Below, piece by piece: positions 25,601 to 33,049 of a DNA stretch of 35,000 nt. The notes under the pieces were generated by a model. That model was not told where the DNA came from. It worked only from the letters and a program-made list of their open reading frames with translations, and ran no database searches. This stretch comes from CAZQRW01 sp964596115 (GTDB lineage: Bacteria > Hydrothermota > UBA3072 > B12-G15). The stretch spans positions 1-35,000 of the forward strand of contig CAZQRW010000017.1 in assembly GCA_964596115.1 (NCBI GenBank). Direction: 5' to 3'. The first letter of the stretch is position 1, and each line of letters begins with the position of its first letter. Made by a program: the position numbers and the translations under genes.

Positions 25601-27613
25601 AAGCACAACCTTACCGTCTGTGCCCGTGTGTCCTGTTTTATAGACCTCACCATCCTTCATTGCACATACAAGGGCATTATTCACGGGAAGACCACCTGAG
25701 GTAACAGTCACCTCAAGGTTACCACCTGGGATGGGGACAGCACTCATATTATATGAAATATTTAATGACTCTGGTGTATCTGTCCATAGAGGCATCTCAG
25801 GATCACCAAGCAGATTTAGCTCATATATACACCAGCGCGTCATATCGTATTCATTACCAGAATCTGCATAGGGGACCCAGGTATCCTTTGCGAGTGCGAT
25901 TGCATTTCCAAGGTGATAGATGTTGGATTCGAAAATGTTCGCAAAGAATGTGGTGTCTATTCTTTCGGAGGGCCCAGGGACATACTGTCCACCGACATAG
26001 GCACCCCAACCGTATCGGGAATTCATCATTATACCAATAAATCCACCTCCTACGCGGTTCATCAGATGTTCTGCAAAACAGTCGCCTCCAGGTGTTTCAT
26101 CCCAGGCACCGGTGAAACATCCAATAGAGATTGCAATTCCATCTTTATCACCATTGGTTAGATTATCCGCATCAGTAGAGTCTAACATAGTAGTCCAACC
26201 CCCATTATAGTAAATGCCAACCTCATTGCCGTGTCCTTCCCAGTGCCCCATATTATAGCCTGTATTAATTGAATCAATCATCCCCTGCTCTGATATGTTG
26301 CCAGTCCTCTCATACATTTTTGCATCAAACCACCCTGCAGGTGTCATCCTTGCAATGGAATCTTGCATTGGTCTCTCTTCATAACTGGACCATAGGACTC
26401 CAGTAGGGAGCATCATCTTTTTTATATAATCAAATGGAGGGTTCTTCTCGTATGTTAGCACCTTGTAGACGAAATTCTGAGCCTGTGAGATATTATAGAC
26501 TGCTGCACGGCCAACATAGACATCTGCATACATATCTATATTATCCGATAATTCTCCCCAGACGTGGTTTCCATTTGTGTCCCAATTATTGTCAAGATCT
26601 GAATAGTATAGATCAGATGGAATGGTATCCTCGTCATTATAATATCCGACCCCACTTATGGTGTAGAAAGCCCTTCTCGCAGGGACTATATTCTGTCCAC
26701 TTGTTTTCTGGTCAGCTGCACCAGCGAGAAGAACATATATGGTGCCCCAATTTGTATGTGCATCAGTGATAAAATTCTTTATTTTTTCCTGAATATCGTA
26801 TCCACTATAACTACTATTTATCCAGGATACGGTTACAACCGTTGCAGGGACGCCCTTTTTTGTCTTCCAGTCTGCAAGACGTTGAAATACTGTATCCATC
26901 GGTGGTTCACTGATAATGACATATTCATAATAGCCGGATGGCAGGAAGGATGGTGTTCTCGAATGAAAAACCTCTGGTGCGAATGGTACCACATCATCAG
27001 GGTTTGCAACAATGGAACGGACCTCCTTGCCAAAGATTTCTTTTTGTCGGATTGTAGGTATAGTGGAAGGAATTTCATCCTCAGCATACTCAAGTTTATA
27101 TGTTATACTTGTTGTAAACTGAAGAAACCCCTTTAGAGGTATGTAGCGAAGTGGGTATATTTCAATCTGTACAAGTTTATAACCGTTCTTATTTCCCATT
27201 CCATTTATACGAATACCTACATTTGGGTATATATTATTTGAAGAGTAAATAGTTGTATTTGCCGGGATTTCCTTCGCTTTAAATGTTTTTCCTGGCATAG
27301 GCAAAGGAATATTTGGTTGTGCAGGATAAATATTGTAGGTACCGGGAATGTCAATTGTGTTTTCATTAATAATTTCTATGCTTGTAGGTCTCGCATCTGC
27401 AGGTATAATCAAGGTTTGTATCACACGTGGGATTCTTGGTGCACCGGGTTTAATCAAGGAAGGATACCCCTTTAGATCCACAATATCATATCCATTACTT
27501 TTAGAAAAGATCAGGTTCTGTTGGTTAAATGTAACAGTTTTTGTTATTGTTCCTCCATAGAGTTGTGTGGCTACTAAAAAAGCGACAGAAAAGTAAGAAT
27601 AAAACTTTTTCAT
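22658..27613 (-). CDS. Large secreted C25 (gingipain-like) cysteine protease with type IX-type sorting domain
   Basis: 1651 aa. Order of parts: signal peptide (1-20); propeptide-like region (about 25-215); C25 peptidase (about 228-610) with catalytic His461 in EGHGN and Cys499 in ISIGCFTG and the typical LLGDPEMPLWTD end; Ig-like strands; two carboxypeptidase-regulatory-like beta domains (about 885-1060); a segment resembling a class I glutamine-amidotransferase fold (about 1062-1300, IIDDSG start, KLLVEGGEVGF); a further regulatory-like domain (about 1305-1375); a MAM/jelly-roll-like region (EDFE...YVDDVSVYYV, about 1385-1570); and a C-terminal type A sorting domain (MKVLDITGRVI, SGIYFIRT). 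It is likely exported across the outer membrane and anchored or released. AAAAGGAGG precedes the ATG. It is transcribed alone. Confidence 0.93.
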   Translation of the reverse strand: MKKFYSYFSVAFLVATQLYGGTITKTVTFNQQNLIFSKSNGYDIVDLKGYPSLIKPGAPRIPRVIQTLIIPADARPTSIEIINENTIDIPGTYNIYPAQPNIPLPMPGKTFKAKEIPANTTIYSSNNIYPNVGIRINGMGNKNGYKLVQIEIYPLRYIPLKGFLQFTTSITYKLEYAEDEIPSTIPTIRQKEIFGKEVRSIVANPDDVVPFAPEVFHSRTPSFLPSGYYEYVIISEPPMDTVFQRLADWKTKKGVPATVVTVSWINSSYSGYDIQEKIKNFITDAHTNWGTIYVLLAGAADQKTSGQNIVPARRAFYTISGVGYYNDEDTIPSDLYYSDLDNNWDTNGNHVWGELSDNIDMYADVYVGRAAVYNISQAQNFVYKVLTYEKNPPFDYIKKMMLPTGVLWSSYEERPMQDSIARMTPAGWFDAKMYERTGNISEQGMIDSINTGYNMGHWEGHGNEVGIYYNGGWTTMLDSTDADNLTNGDKDGIAISIGCFTGAWDETPGGDCFAEHLMNRVGGGFIGIMMNSRYGWGAYVGGQYVPGPSERIDTTFFANIFESNIYHLGNAIALAKDTWVPYADSGNEYDMTRWCIYELNLLGDPEMPLWTDTPESLNISYNMSAVPIPGGNLEVTVTSGGLPVNNALVCAMKDGEVYKTGHTGTDGKVVLQVHPTTLGWMDITASGENKIPLEDSILVISGVQVSIIPDTINVNTPTDIAVTVMDSTGTNPEDSIEVHIYRYGVSEYDTTNSAGVCTLNVNSPYGQMLWVDGRKLNETWNSFSDTIWVINASNLSQADIGAYSDTIGVIGGLMQGIPGTVWGYSNPSGSSMYLEGCGIDTSATTANESLFVDVTPLTPGNLLGTIAQSGYNIYQEYIPVRIYKGWLSGYVINSSTSDSISGARIKGYPAGTDTSSNTPVFDLLSDGNGFYELSDSLPCGDYDIYTTAFGFLPTNETKTIKFGDNTHNILMSPAPSGNVYGTVTEMGTGSPLSSTIKIYRTDNGSLYMSTTTDSTTGGNYSVNLPQFTYRFVVTSYRHIPADTTINLNTSTLEMNFVLDTTSGMILIIDDSGSKGENKSAEKDALKRGRKEGLPSTSKVGASASKFYRWLTDLGYYVDTTTTASIDTSQWVLYNFLIVTSGANLSPLSANNITDKLINWTNKGGKLLVEGGEVGFDWKGTSFGNQVLHVINWEGDNAGSLTKQDSLHPLSTIPNVLPNSIGISYSGYGDEDAMTLSPDAHLIFGTSNHTGDAGILVYDNTPPIESGQVVYYAFNLDALSDTNNAKELVENTVNYLTALEPAPVDTLYGQVTLFGASNYEGCIVTAKMGGFVTIDTTDSSGNYTITGLYDGTYNVTASRDGYGDSTLTAVNISGNLELNFQLYPKIYIYQEDFEDSNGTYTGTGDWEWGIPSSGPGNAHSGVKLWATNLSGNYSSYSNSMLTTPEINLTGVSEAKLDFYQWYIIEQGSSNWDGGNVKISVDGGSFNVLNNVEPAYTGTISSWNSGIPGELGYTGDSGGWQKVSADLTSYVGHTIKLRWHFGSDTSVEYAGWYVDDVSVYYVNRSGVRTNKPAEFSIKIGAISRKNVVINLALPRAGRVSMKVLDITGRVIKSRDMVRQAGYYTDRINLKRSGIYFIRTRALNKTYINKVVVF

Positions 27614-27660
27614 AAGGCCTCCTTTTAAAGGATTCTTGTTTTTGATAATTCTATGGAGAA

Positions 27661-27688
27661 ATGATATATGTATTTAAATTTTTTGCAA
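27661..27688 (-). promoter_or_regulatory. Putative promoter of the C25 protease
   Basis: On the minus strand TTGCAA (27688-27683) and TATCAT (27666-27661) are 16 bases apart. The predicted leader is about 42 nt long and carries AAAAGGAGG before the ATG. Confidence 0.5.
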
Positions 27689-27689
27689 G

Positions 27690-28019
27690 GAATAAATCTT
27701 ATATTGTGGTGTTGTTCGCACTTTTCTTTTTTGTCTCTTATACGAAAAAACGAGGCAGAAAAGAATAGTTTGTTTTTATGCTTTTTCACTTTTGGTCTCC
27801 TGGACAGATAAGGTAGGAGCAGAGATATTAAGAGAAGCGAGGTAGGAGAGGTATAGAACAAAAAGCGAGGGAAAAACGGCAGACAACACACAATAAAAGA
27901 CGAAAGAAAAAGGCAAACAACGAGACGCAAAGCTCAACTTTCGGATTTATATATTTTTTCTTTTTGATTTCCTTTTATCTTTCGTTGTTTTTCTTTTCTC
28001 ACGAATCACGGTCTTTTAG
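27690..28019. other. Gene-free stretch with strong purine/pyrimidine skew
   Basis: No convincing gene. Bases about 27745-27935 are mostly A and G on the plus strand and about 27940-28010 mostly T and C. A 9-base AAACAACGA near 27914 is matched by TCGTTGTTT near 27983, so the RNA could form a long-range hairpin. A 101-codon minus-strand reading frame spans part of it but looks like low-complexity noise. It could hold a structured small RNA or a rapidly changing spacer. Confidence 0.4.
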
Positions 28020-28229
28020 CTTCTTATTTCCCCAAATTTGTTTGACATATTTATGTTTGAAATTATAATATGGANNNNNNNNNNNNNNNNNNNNNNNNNN
28101 NNNNNNNNNNNNNNNNNNNNNNNNNNNNNNNNNNNNNNNNNNNNNNNNNNNNNNNNNNNNNNNNNNNNNNNNNNCTTCTTATTTCCCCAAATTTGTTTGA
28201 CATATTTATGTTTGAAATTATAATATGGA
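28020..28229. repeat. Duplicated 55-base contig ends around an N run
   Basis: 28020-28074 and 28175-28229 are identical (55 bases) with exactly 100 Ns between them at 28075-28174. As at 10378-10587, this is best read as an unmerged k-mer overlap. It duplicates the hypB promoter in the assembly. Confidence 0.85.
28197..28224 (+). promoter_or_regulatory. Consensus promoter of the hypB-priA operon
   Basis: TTGACA at 28197-28202 and TATAAT at 28219-28224 are perfect hexamers 16 bases apart. A strong ribosome site ACAGGAGGT follows, and the ATG is at 28244. A second copy at 28042-28069 is the assembly duplicate. Confidence 0.85.
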
Positions 28230-28243
28230 AAACAGGAGGTGCT

Positions 28244-28891
28244 ATGAAAAAGATAAAGGTACTCCACAATGTCCTTGCTGCAAATGATCAGGTTGCTGAT
28301 ACACTAAGAAAAGAATTGAAAAAGAGGAGTATAACTCTTATAAATGTTATGGGCTCTCCTGGTTCAGGGAAGACAAGTTTAATTGAGAAAAGTATCAAGG
28401 AACTTCCCGAGAGGCATTTTGCCGTTATAGAGGGGGATATAGAAACCTCCCTTGATGCAGAAAAAATGTCTTCTTTAAATGTCGAAACATTTCAGATAAA
28501 TACTGGTCCCTTTGGGGGGGATTGCCATCTCGAAGCAAGTTGGGTAAAATCTGCCGTTGATAGTATGAGTCTAAAGGGAGTTGACCTTGTGTTCATTGAA
28601 AATATTGGTAATCTTGTGTGTCCTGCTGAGTTTGATACGGGCGCTCATATTAATGTTGTAATTTTAAGCACCCCTGAAGGTGAAGATAAACCCCTAAAAT
28701 ACCCCTTGATGTTCAGAAAATCTGATGTATTGGTAATTTCAAAGATGGATCTTGTTCCGCATCTTAATGTTAACATTGAAACGATAATAAAAAACGCAAG
28801 GGGAATTAATCCTGAAATACTCGTCTTTCCCCTTTCAACAAAAACGAATGAAGGAGTAGACAAATGGGTGGAATATCTTCGGAGGGTCTAA
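28244..28891 (+). CDS. hypB: HypB-like nickel GTPase
   Basis: 215 aa. Walker A GSPGSGKT (37-44), a GDIETSLDAEK switch-like region, the metal-site Cys94-His95 in GDCHLEA and Cys126 in ENIGNLVCPAEF, and PLKYPLMFRKSDVLVISKMDL fit HypB, the GTPase that delivers nickel to NiFe-hydrogenase precursors. There is no His-rich or N-terminal CxxCGC nickel-storage region. The base-recognition motif reads SKMD where NKxD is usual. A close relative such as UreG is less likely because of the cysteine pattern. No other hyp or hydrogenase gene is in the window. Its end overlaps the aldehyde dehydrogenase by 28 bases. The start is set by AGGAGGT upstream; reading frames that run through the N block are not real. 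Confidence 0.9.
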   Translation: MKKIKVLHNVLAANDQVADTLRKELKKRSITLINVMGSPGSGKTSLIEKSIKELPERHFAVIEGDIETSLDAEKMSSLNVETFQINTGPFGGDCHLEASWVKSAVDSMSLKGVDLVFIENIGNLVCPAEFDTGAHINVVILSTPEGEDKPLKYPLMFRKSDVLVISKMDLVPHLNVNIETIIKNARGINPEILVFPLSTKTNEGVDKWVEYLRRV

Positions 28892-30306
28892 AGTTTGGCT
28901 TATTTATTAATGGCAACTGGGTAGAGGGTAAAAAAAAGATTGATGTATATAACCCATTTAACAATCAGGTTATTGGTAGCGTTTCAGAGGCAGATGAGAA
29001 TGATGTCGACAAAGCGGTAAGTTCTGCAAAGGATGCATTTCAGCAATTCAAAGATATGCCTTTATATTTGAGGGCATCTTATCTCAGAAAGATTTCTGAA
29101 GCGATATCCAAAAGGAAGGATAAAATAGCCCGAACAATTACGCTTGAATCGGGTAAGGCAATAAGATTTTCTACAGGAGAGGTAGATAGGGCTGTTGAGA
29201 CATTTAAATTTGCAGCAGATGAGGCTGATAAACTTTCGGGAGAAACCGTTCCTCTTGATGCGGCTCGTGGAGGAGTTAACAGGATTGGCTTTTATATCAG
29301 GGTCCCAATTGGGCCTGTTGTTGCTATAACTCCATTTAATTTTCCATTAAACCTGGCAGCCCATAAGATTGCGCCGGCTCTTGCTGCAGGTGACACAGTG
29401 GTCTGGAAACCATCTACATATACCCCCCTAACTGCAGGTCTCTTTGCAGAAATCATTCAGGATGTTGGGATACCGGAGGGTGTTTTAAATGTTATTTTTG
29501 GTCCCGGGGATGCAGTAGGAGAAGCGTTAATTAAAAATAAGGACATTAAGTTGATAAGTTTTACAGGTAGTCCCGTAGTTGGAAAGAAATTGAGAAATAT
29601 CTCAGGGATGAAAAAGACACTTCTTGAGCTTGGCTCAAATTCAGCACTTGTTATAGATGAAGGGGTAGAAAATCTTGAAGATGTAGTAGACAGAGCGATA
29701 ATTGGGTCATATGCAAACGCAGGTCAGGTTTGTATTTCCATACAAAGAATTTATGCCCATTCGTCAATATTTGAGGAATTCTCTCATTTGTTTGTTGAAA
29801 AGGCAAAGGAAATAACAACAGGTGATCCACTTAATCCAGAGGTGCTATATGGTCCAATGATAACGGAGGGTGAAGCAATGAGGGCAGAGGAATGGATAAA
29901 AGAGGCATTGGAAATGGGAGCGAGGCCTCTTTTACTGGGAGAAAGAAGGGGTGCTATGTATACACCAACTGTTTTGACAGATGTAACCTTTGATATGAAG
30001 GTCGTGTCAAGAGAGGTATTTGCACCTGTCGTGTCTATTATGCCTTTCAATACAATCGATCAGGCTATTGATATGGTAAATCATTCTGAATATGGTTTAA
30101 ATGTTGGCATATATACCCAATCTATTTCTAATATGATGAAGGCAATAAAGGGATGTGAGGTAGGTAGTGTTGTTATAAATGATTATCCTACTTTCAGGGT
30201 TGATAATATGCCTTATGGAGGTGTAAAGATGAGTGGAATGGGAAGGGAAGGACCTCCATTTGCCATTGAAGAGTATACTGAAATTCGTTTTGTGGCAATC
30301 AAATGA
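28864..30306 (+). CDS. NAD(P)-dependent aldehyde dehydrogenase
   Basis: 480 aa, the standard ALDH length. Visible are Asn159 in TPFNFPLN, the cofactor segment WKPSTYTPL, the glycine motif FTGSPVVG, general base Glu255 in LLELGSNSALV, nucleophile Cys290 in NAGQVCISIQR, and the end RVDNMPYGGVKMSGMGREG. This end resembles archaeal-type lactaldehyde/glyceraldehyde-3-phosphate and semialdehyde dehydrogenases. The substrate is not determinable. GAAGGAG lies before the ATG inside hypB, and the TGA overlaps the next ATG. Pairing with hypB is unusual and may reflect only operon packing. Confidence 0.93.
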   Translation: MGGISSEGLKFGLFINGNWVEGKKKIDVYNPFNNQVIGSVSEADENDVDKAVSSAKDAFQQFKDMPLYLRASYLRKISEAISKRKDKIARTITLESGKAIRFSTGEVDRAVETFKFAADEADKLSGETVPLDAARGGVNRIGFYIRVPIGPVVAITPFNFPLNLAAHKIAPALAAGDTVVWKPSTYTPLTAGLFAEIIQDVGIPEGVLNVIFGPGDAVGEALIKNKDIKLISFTGSPVVGKKLRNISGMKKTLLELGSNSALVIDEGVENLEDVVDRAIIGSYANAGQVCISIQRIYAHSSIFEEFSHLFVEKAKEITTGDPLNPEVLYGPMITEGEAMRAEEWIKEALEMGARPLLLGERRGAMYTPTVLTDVTFDMKVVSREVFAPVVSIMPFNTIDQAIDMVNHSEYGLNVGIYTQSISNMMKAIKGCEVGSVVINDYPTFRVDNMPYGGVKMSGMGREGPPFAIEEYTEIRFVAIK

Positions 30307-30977
30307 TTTTTTTCCTCTTATTGATGTTTGAACCAACAAAAAGTGGCTTGAGCACTGGGTGGGGAGGAATGTACCTTAATGAAAAAGGGATAAGTATAAC
30401 GGGGAGCAGATTATATGGTATAAATGAAACGCTTTCCTTCCTTTTTAATTATAATGGGAGATTTAATCTTGCCTTCTCTTCCTTTGGCATTGAGGATTAT
30501 AGAGAAGAAACAATGGGCATAGGCATACCCGTTAATTTCGACTATGCGATCCTTTTGATAAAGGGAAATTTACATTATCTCAGGGAGGAGAATGACATCA
30601 GGTGGGGAGCCTCTTCTGATATGTTTCTTTTCTGGCATTATACAAATTTTTCAGGTGGTTTAAATCTTATTTCTCCTTTATCATATTTTTCAGGTGATAC
30701 TGTTTACGGAGAAGAGCAGATATTTTTTTTAATGAAGAGCAGGAATATAAGGACGGGTATTAAATTGAGTTTTATAAGGGGGTGGGGTATAGAGGCAGGA
30801 GGAGGTATTGAAATATCCTTCGGTTCATTGGAGGTAAGATCAGGCTTCAGGACAAATCCTGTTGTTCCAACGATGGGATTTTCGTTTGTGAAATCTCCAT
30901 TCAGGTTTGATTTTGGATTTGAATCCCATCCTGTCCTCGGTATTTCAGAATCAGTAACATTAAGAATAGGAGAATAA
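30303..30977 (+). CDS. Probable outer-membrane beta-barrel protein
   Basis: 224 aa, family not recognised. It starts in an ATGA overlap with the dehydrogenase. A short hydrophobic beginning (IFFLLLMF) may be a signal peptide. The body alternates hydrophobic and polar residues with many aromatics and glycines (WGGMYL, FLFWHYTNFSGGLNLI, GWGIEAGGGIEISF), typical of small outer-membrane barrels. It ends in TLRIGE, not the usual terminal Phe, so barrel assembly by the standard signal is uncertain. The length suggests 8-10 strands. Confidence 0.6.
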   Translation: MIFFLLLMFEPTKSGLSTGWGGMYLNEKGISITGSRLYGINETLSFLFNYNGRFNLAFSSFGIEDYREETMGIGIPVNFDYAILLIKGNLHYLREENDIRWGASSDMFLFWHYTNFSGGLNLISPLSYFSGDTVYGEEQIFFLMKSRNIRTGIKLSFIRGWGIEAGGGIEISFGSLEVRSGFRTNPVVPTMGFSFVKSPFRFDFGFESHPVLGISESVTLRIGE

Positions 30978-30978
30978 A

Positions 30979-31509
30979 ATGGAAAAGCTTATTCAAACCG
31001 TTAGGGTTTATACAGGCAAACTTATAAATATGAATGTTGATAGGATTGAACTTCCTTCGGGTAGAAGAACACTTCGTGAATATGTTATTCATAGAGGTGC
31101 AGTAGCAGCTGTGCCATTAATTGAGAGAGATGTAATTTTTGTAAAACAGTATAGATACCCTGTTAACAAAGAACTTCTCGAAATACCTGCAGGAACAATG
31201 GAGAAAGGTGAATCACCGGATGAAACTATGAGAAGGGAGCTTGAAGAAGAGATTGGTTTTCGTCCTGATAAATTGGTAAAACTAACGAGTTTTTTTTCTA
31301 CCCCTGGATATACCACTGAAGTAATTCACCTCTATCTTGCAAAGGGTCTTGTCCCGAACAAGAAAAAGGCGGATGACGATGAATATATCACAGTTAAAAG
31401 GATACCATTTGAAGATGCATTAAAGATGGTATTGAATGGAGAAATAAGGGATGGAAAAACTATTATTGCTTTGCTTATTCTCGCAAATAGAACCTCTTTA
31501 CTCACCTGA
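30979..31509 (+). CDS. Nudix hydrolase, ADP-ribose pyrophosphatase type
   Basis: 176 aa. The Nudix box is complete at residues 72-94 (GTMEKGE, then RELEEEIGF), with the metal-binding glutamates. The preceding FVKQYRYPVNKELLEIPAG and following FFSTPGYTTEVIHLYLA are typical of the ADP-ribose pyrophosphatase subfamily, which splits ADP-ribose to AMP and ribose 5-phosphate. It begins one base after the barrel-protein stop, and its last 59 bases overlap the next gene. Confidence 0.93.
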   Translation: MEKLIQTVRVYTGKLINMNVDRIELPSGRRTLREYVIHRGAVAAVPLIERDVIFVKQYRYPVNKELLEIPAGTMEKGESPDETMRRELEEEIGFRPDKLVKLTSFFSTPGYTTEVIHLYLAKGLVPNKKKADDDEYITVKRIPFEDALKMVLNGEIRDGKTIIALLILANRTSLLT

Positions 31510-33049
31510 GGCGAAGGAGGGTGATGACCTATACATCATCCAGTATTTCACATCCCATCCACTTGATTTAAACACGGCATCTGGCGAGGATATGTTGTTG
31601 ATACCATTTCTTTCGAGAGAAATTGTTGAAAAAATTATCGAAAGAAGAAAAGATCATCCGTTTAATGATGTAAATGGATTGCTCCTTATTGATGGAATAA
31701 GCCCATTAATGTTTGAAAGAATTAAACCAATGTTCACTGTAACAGGTATAAAGACACCACCCCCACGGGGGTATAGATACCTTCTAAAGGGTATAATAAA
31801 ATTCCCATACGAGGAGGATTATCTGGGGACACCCGAAAAATTATATGCAAAGGGTAAATTTCGTTATAAAAATAACAGCATAGGGTTTATTGCTGAAAAG
31901 GATTATTATGAACCAGACTATCTTGATTATTATTCATTCTCTTTCTCCAATAAATATATTGTTTTGGGTGATTATGACCTTTCATCAGGTCTTGGCCTTC
32001 TCTTTGGGAGACCCGGTTATTTCTACAAGGGATCAGGTGTGAATATATTAGGTAAGGGTTTTCTTCCTCACCTATCAACCTTTGAAAACAATGCACTCTT
32101 TGGGATAGGAATAAAAAATAGGGTATTGGGACCATTTCTTAGCTATAGAAAACTTGACTGCACATTTGCTGATTCTGTTTTCAAACCATACGATACGGGT
32201 TACCATAGAAAGACTTCAGAAATTGACAAAAAAGATAGAATCGTTGAAATAACAGGCGGAACAGTTTTCTCTTATAAATGGTTTTCTGGTATTATTTCCT
32301 ATGCGCACTACGACAGTAGCTTTTTACAGATGAATGGTGTGAATTTTTCTCTTTCATTCGCAAAGGAACTTAGCAATAACAAATTTGTAGGTGAAATAGC
32401 AAAGGCAAATGGTCTTGCAATTGCGCTCTACTATAAATTGAGTAACGGGCTTTCTTTTCTTTATTACAGAATTCCTGACAATTACTATTCCTATAGAATG
32501 TCTCCACTTGAGAGTGGGGAAGGGATGTATGTATACCTTGAAAGAAGGATATTAGAGCTGAAAACATACTCATATCTCAATTTTGAAAAAGTTGATTCAG
32601 TTTACTCTTACGATATTGATGGTGGAATAACAATAGATTATAAACCCTTGAGGTGGCTCTTAATGGAAGGAGTGGGGAAATTCCGAAATGACAGGGGCTC
32701 TTTAAGGGGTGATATAATTTTGAGAAAAGAAAAAAAATTTGTAAGATATAGATTAGAGATGAATAAATACCAACACGAATTGGGATATTTGACCTATGCT
32801 TGTGTTGGAGTAAGTGGTGATCTGGGGTTTGAATTGAGGTATATCTGGTTCAAATCAGATTCATACAACAGCAGGATATACGAGTATGAGAATGATATAC
32901 CCGGTGAATTTACTATTTTGCCATTATATGGAGAGGGGGATAGGTTTTATGTGCTTATCCATTATAAACCCTTAGGACTCTATGTGAAATATTCCATCAG
33001 TAGAAAAGAGGAACAAACTACAAAGATAGGGGTGGCATTTTCAAAATGA
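31451..33049 (+). CDS. Helix-hairpin-helix plus beta-barrel envelope protein
   Basis: 532 aa. A short signal-like start (MEKLLLLCLFS) is followed by a ComEA-like helix-hairpin-helix pair at about 36-95 (DLNTASGEDMLLIPFLSREI, then FNDVNGLLLIDGISPLMFERI). From about 105 to the end the protein is rich in Tyr, Phe and Gly with alternating strands (YRYLLKGIIKF, GLGLLFGRPGYFY, YVKYSISRKEE), like an outer-membrane barrel. ComEA-like modules bind DNA in competence systems; fused to a barrel they could bring DNA binding to the outer membrane, but this is inference. It starts within the Nudix gene and its TGA overlaps the priA ATG. Confidence 0.7.
   Translation: MEKLLLLCLFSQIEPLYSPEAKEGDDLYIIQYFTSHPLDLNTASGEDMLLIPFLSREIVEKIIERRKDHPFNDVNGLLLIDGISPLMFERIKPMFTVTGIKTPPPRGYRYLLKGIIKFPYEEDYLGTPEKLYAKGKFRYKNNSIGFIAEKDYYEPDYLDYYSFSFSNKYIVLGDYDLSSGLGLLFGRPGYFYKGSGVNILGKGFLPHLSTFENNALFGIGIKNRVLGPFLSYRKLDCTFADSVFKPYDTGYHRKTSEIDKKDRIVEITGGTVFSYKWFSGIISYAHYDSSFLQMNGVNFSLSFAKELSNNKFVGEIAKANGLAIALYYKLSNGLSFLYYRIPDNYYSYRMSPLESGEGMYVYLERRILELKTYSYLNFEKVDSVYSYDIDGGITIDYKPLRWLLMEGVGKFRNDRGSLRGDIILRKEKKFVRYRLEMNKYQHELGYLTYACVGVSGDLGFELRYIWFKSDSYNSRIYEYENDIPGEFTILPLYGEGDRFYVLIHYKPLGLYVKYSISRKEEQTTKIGVAFSK

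Noticed and set aside
23305..27560. Many plus-strand frames within the C25 protease gene
   Set aside because: They are shadows of the long minus-strand gene, with odd composition and no starts supported by ribosome sites.
27625..27930. 101-codon minus-strand reading frame upstream of the C25 protease
   Set aside because: Low-complexity, skewed sequence covering the protease promoter, with no ribosome site or family resemblance.
28016..28269. Reading frames passing through the N block, including a longer N-terminal version of hypB
   Set aside because: They translate Ns and duplicated contig ends. The hypB start at 28244 has a proper ribosome site and matches family length.
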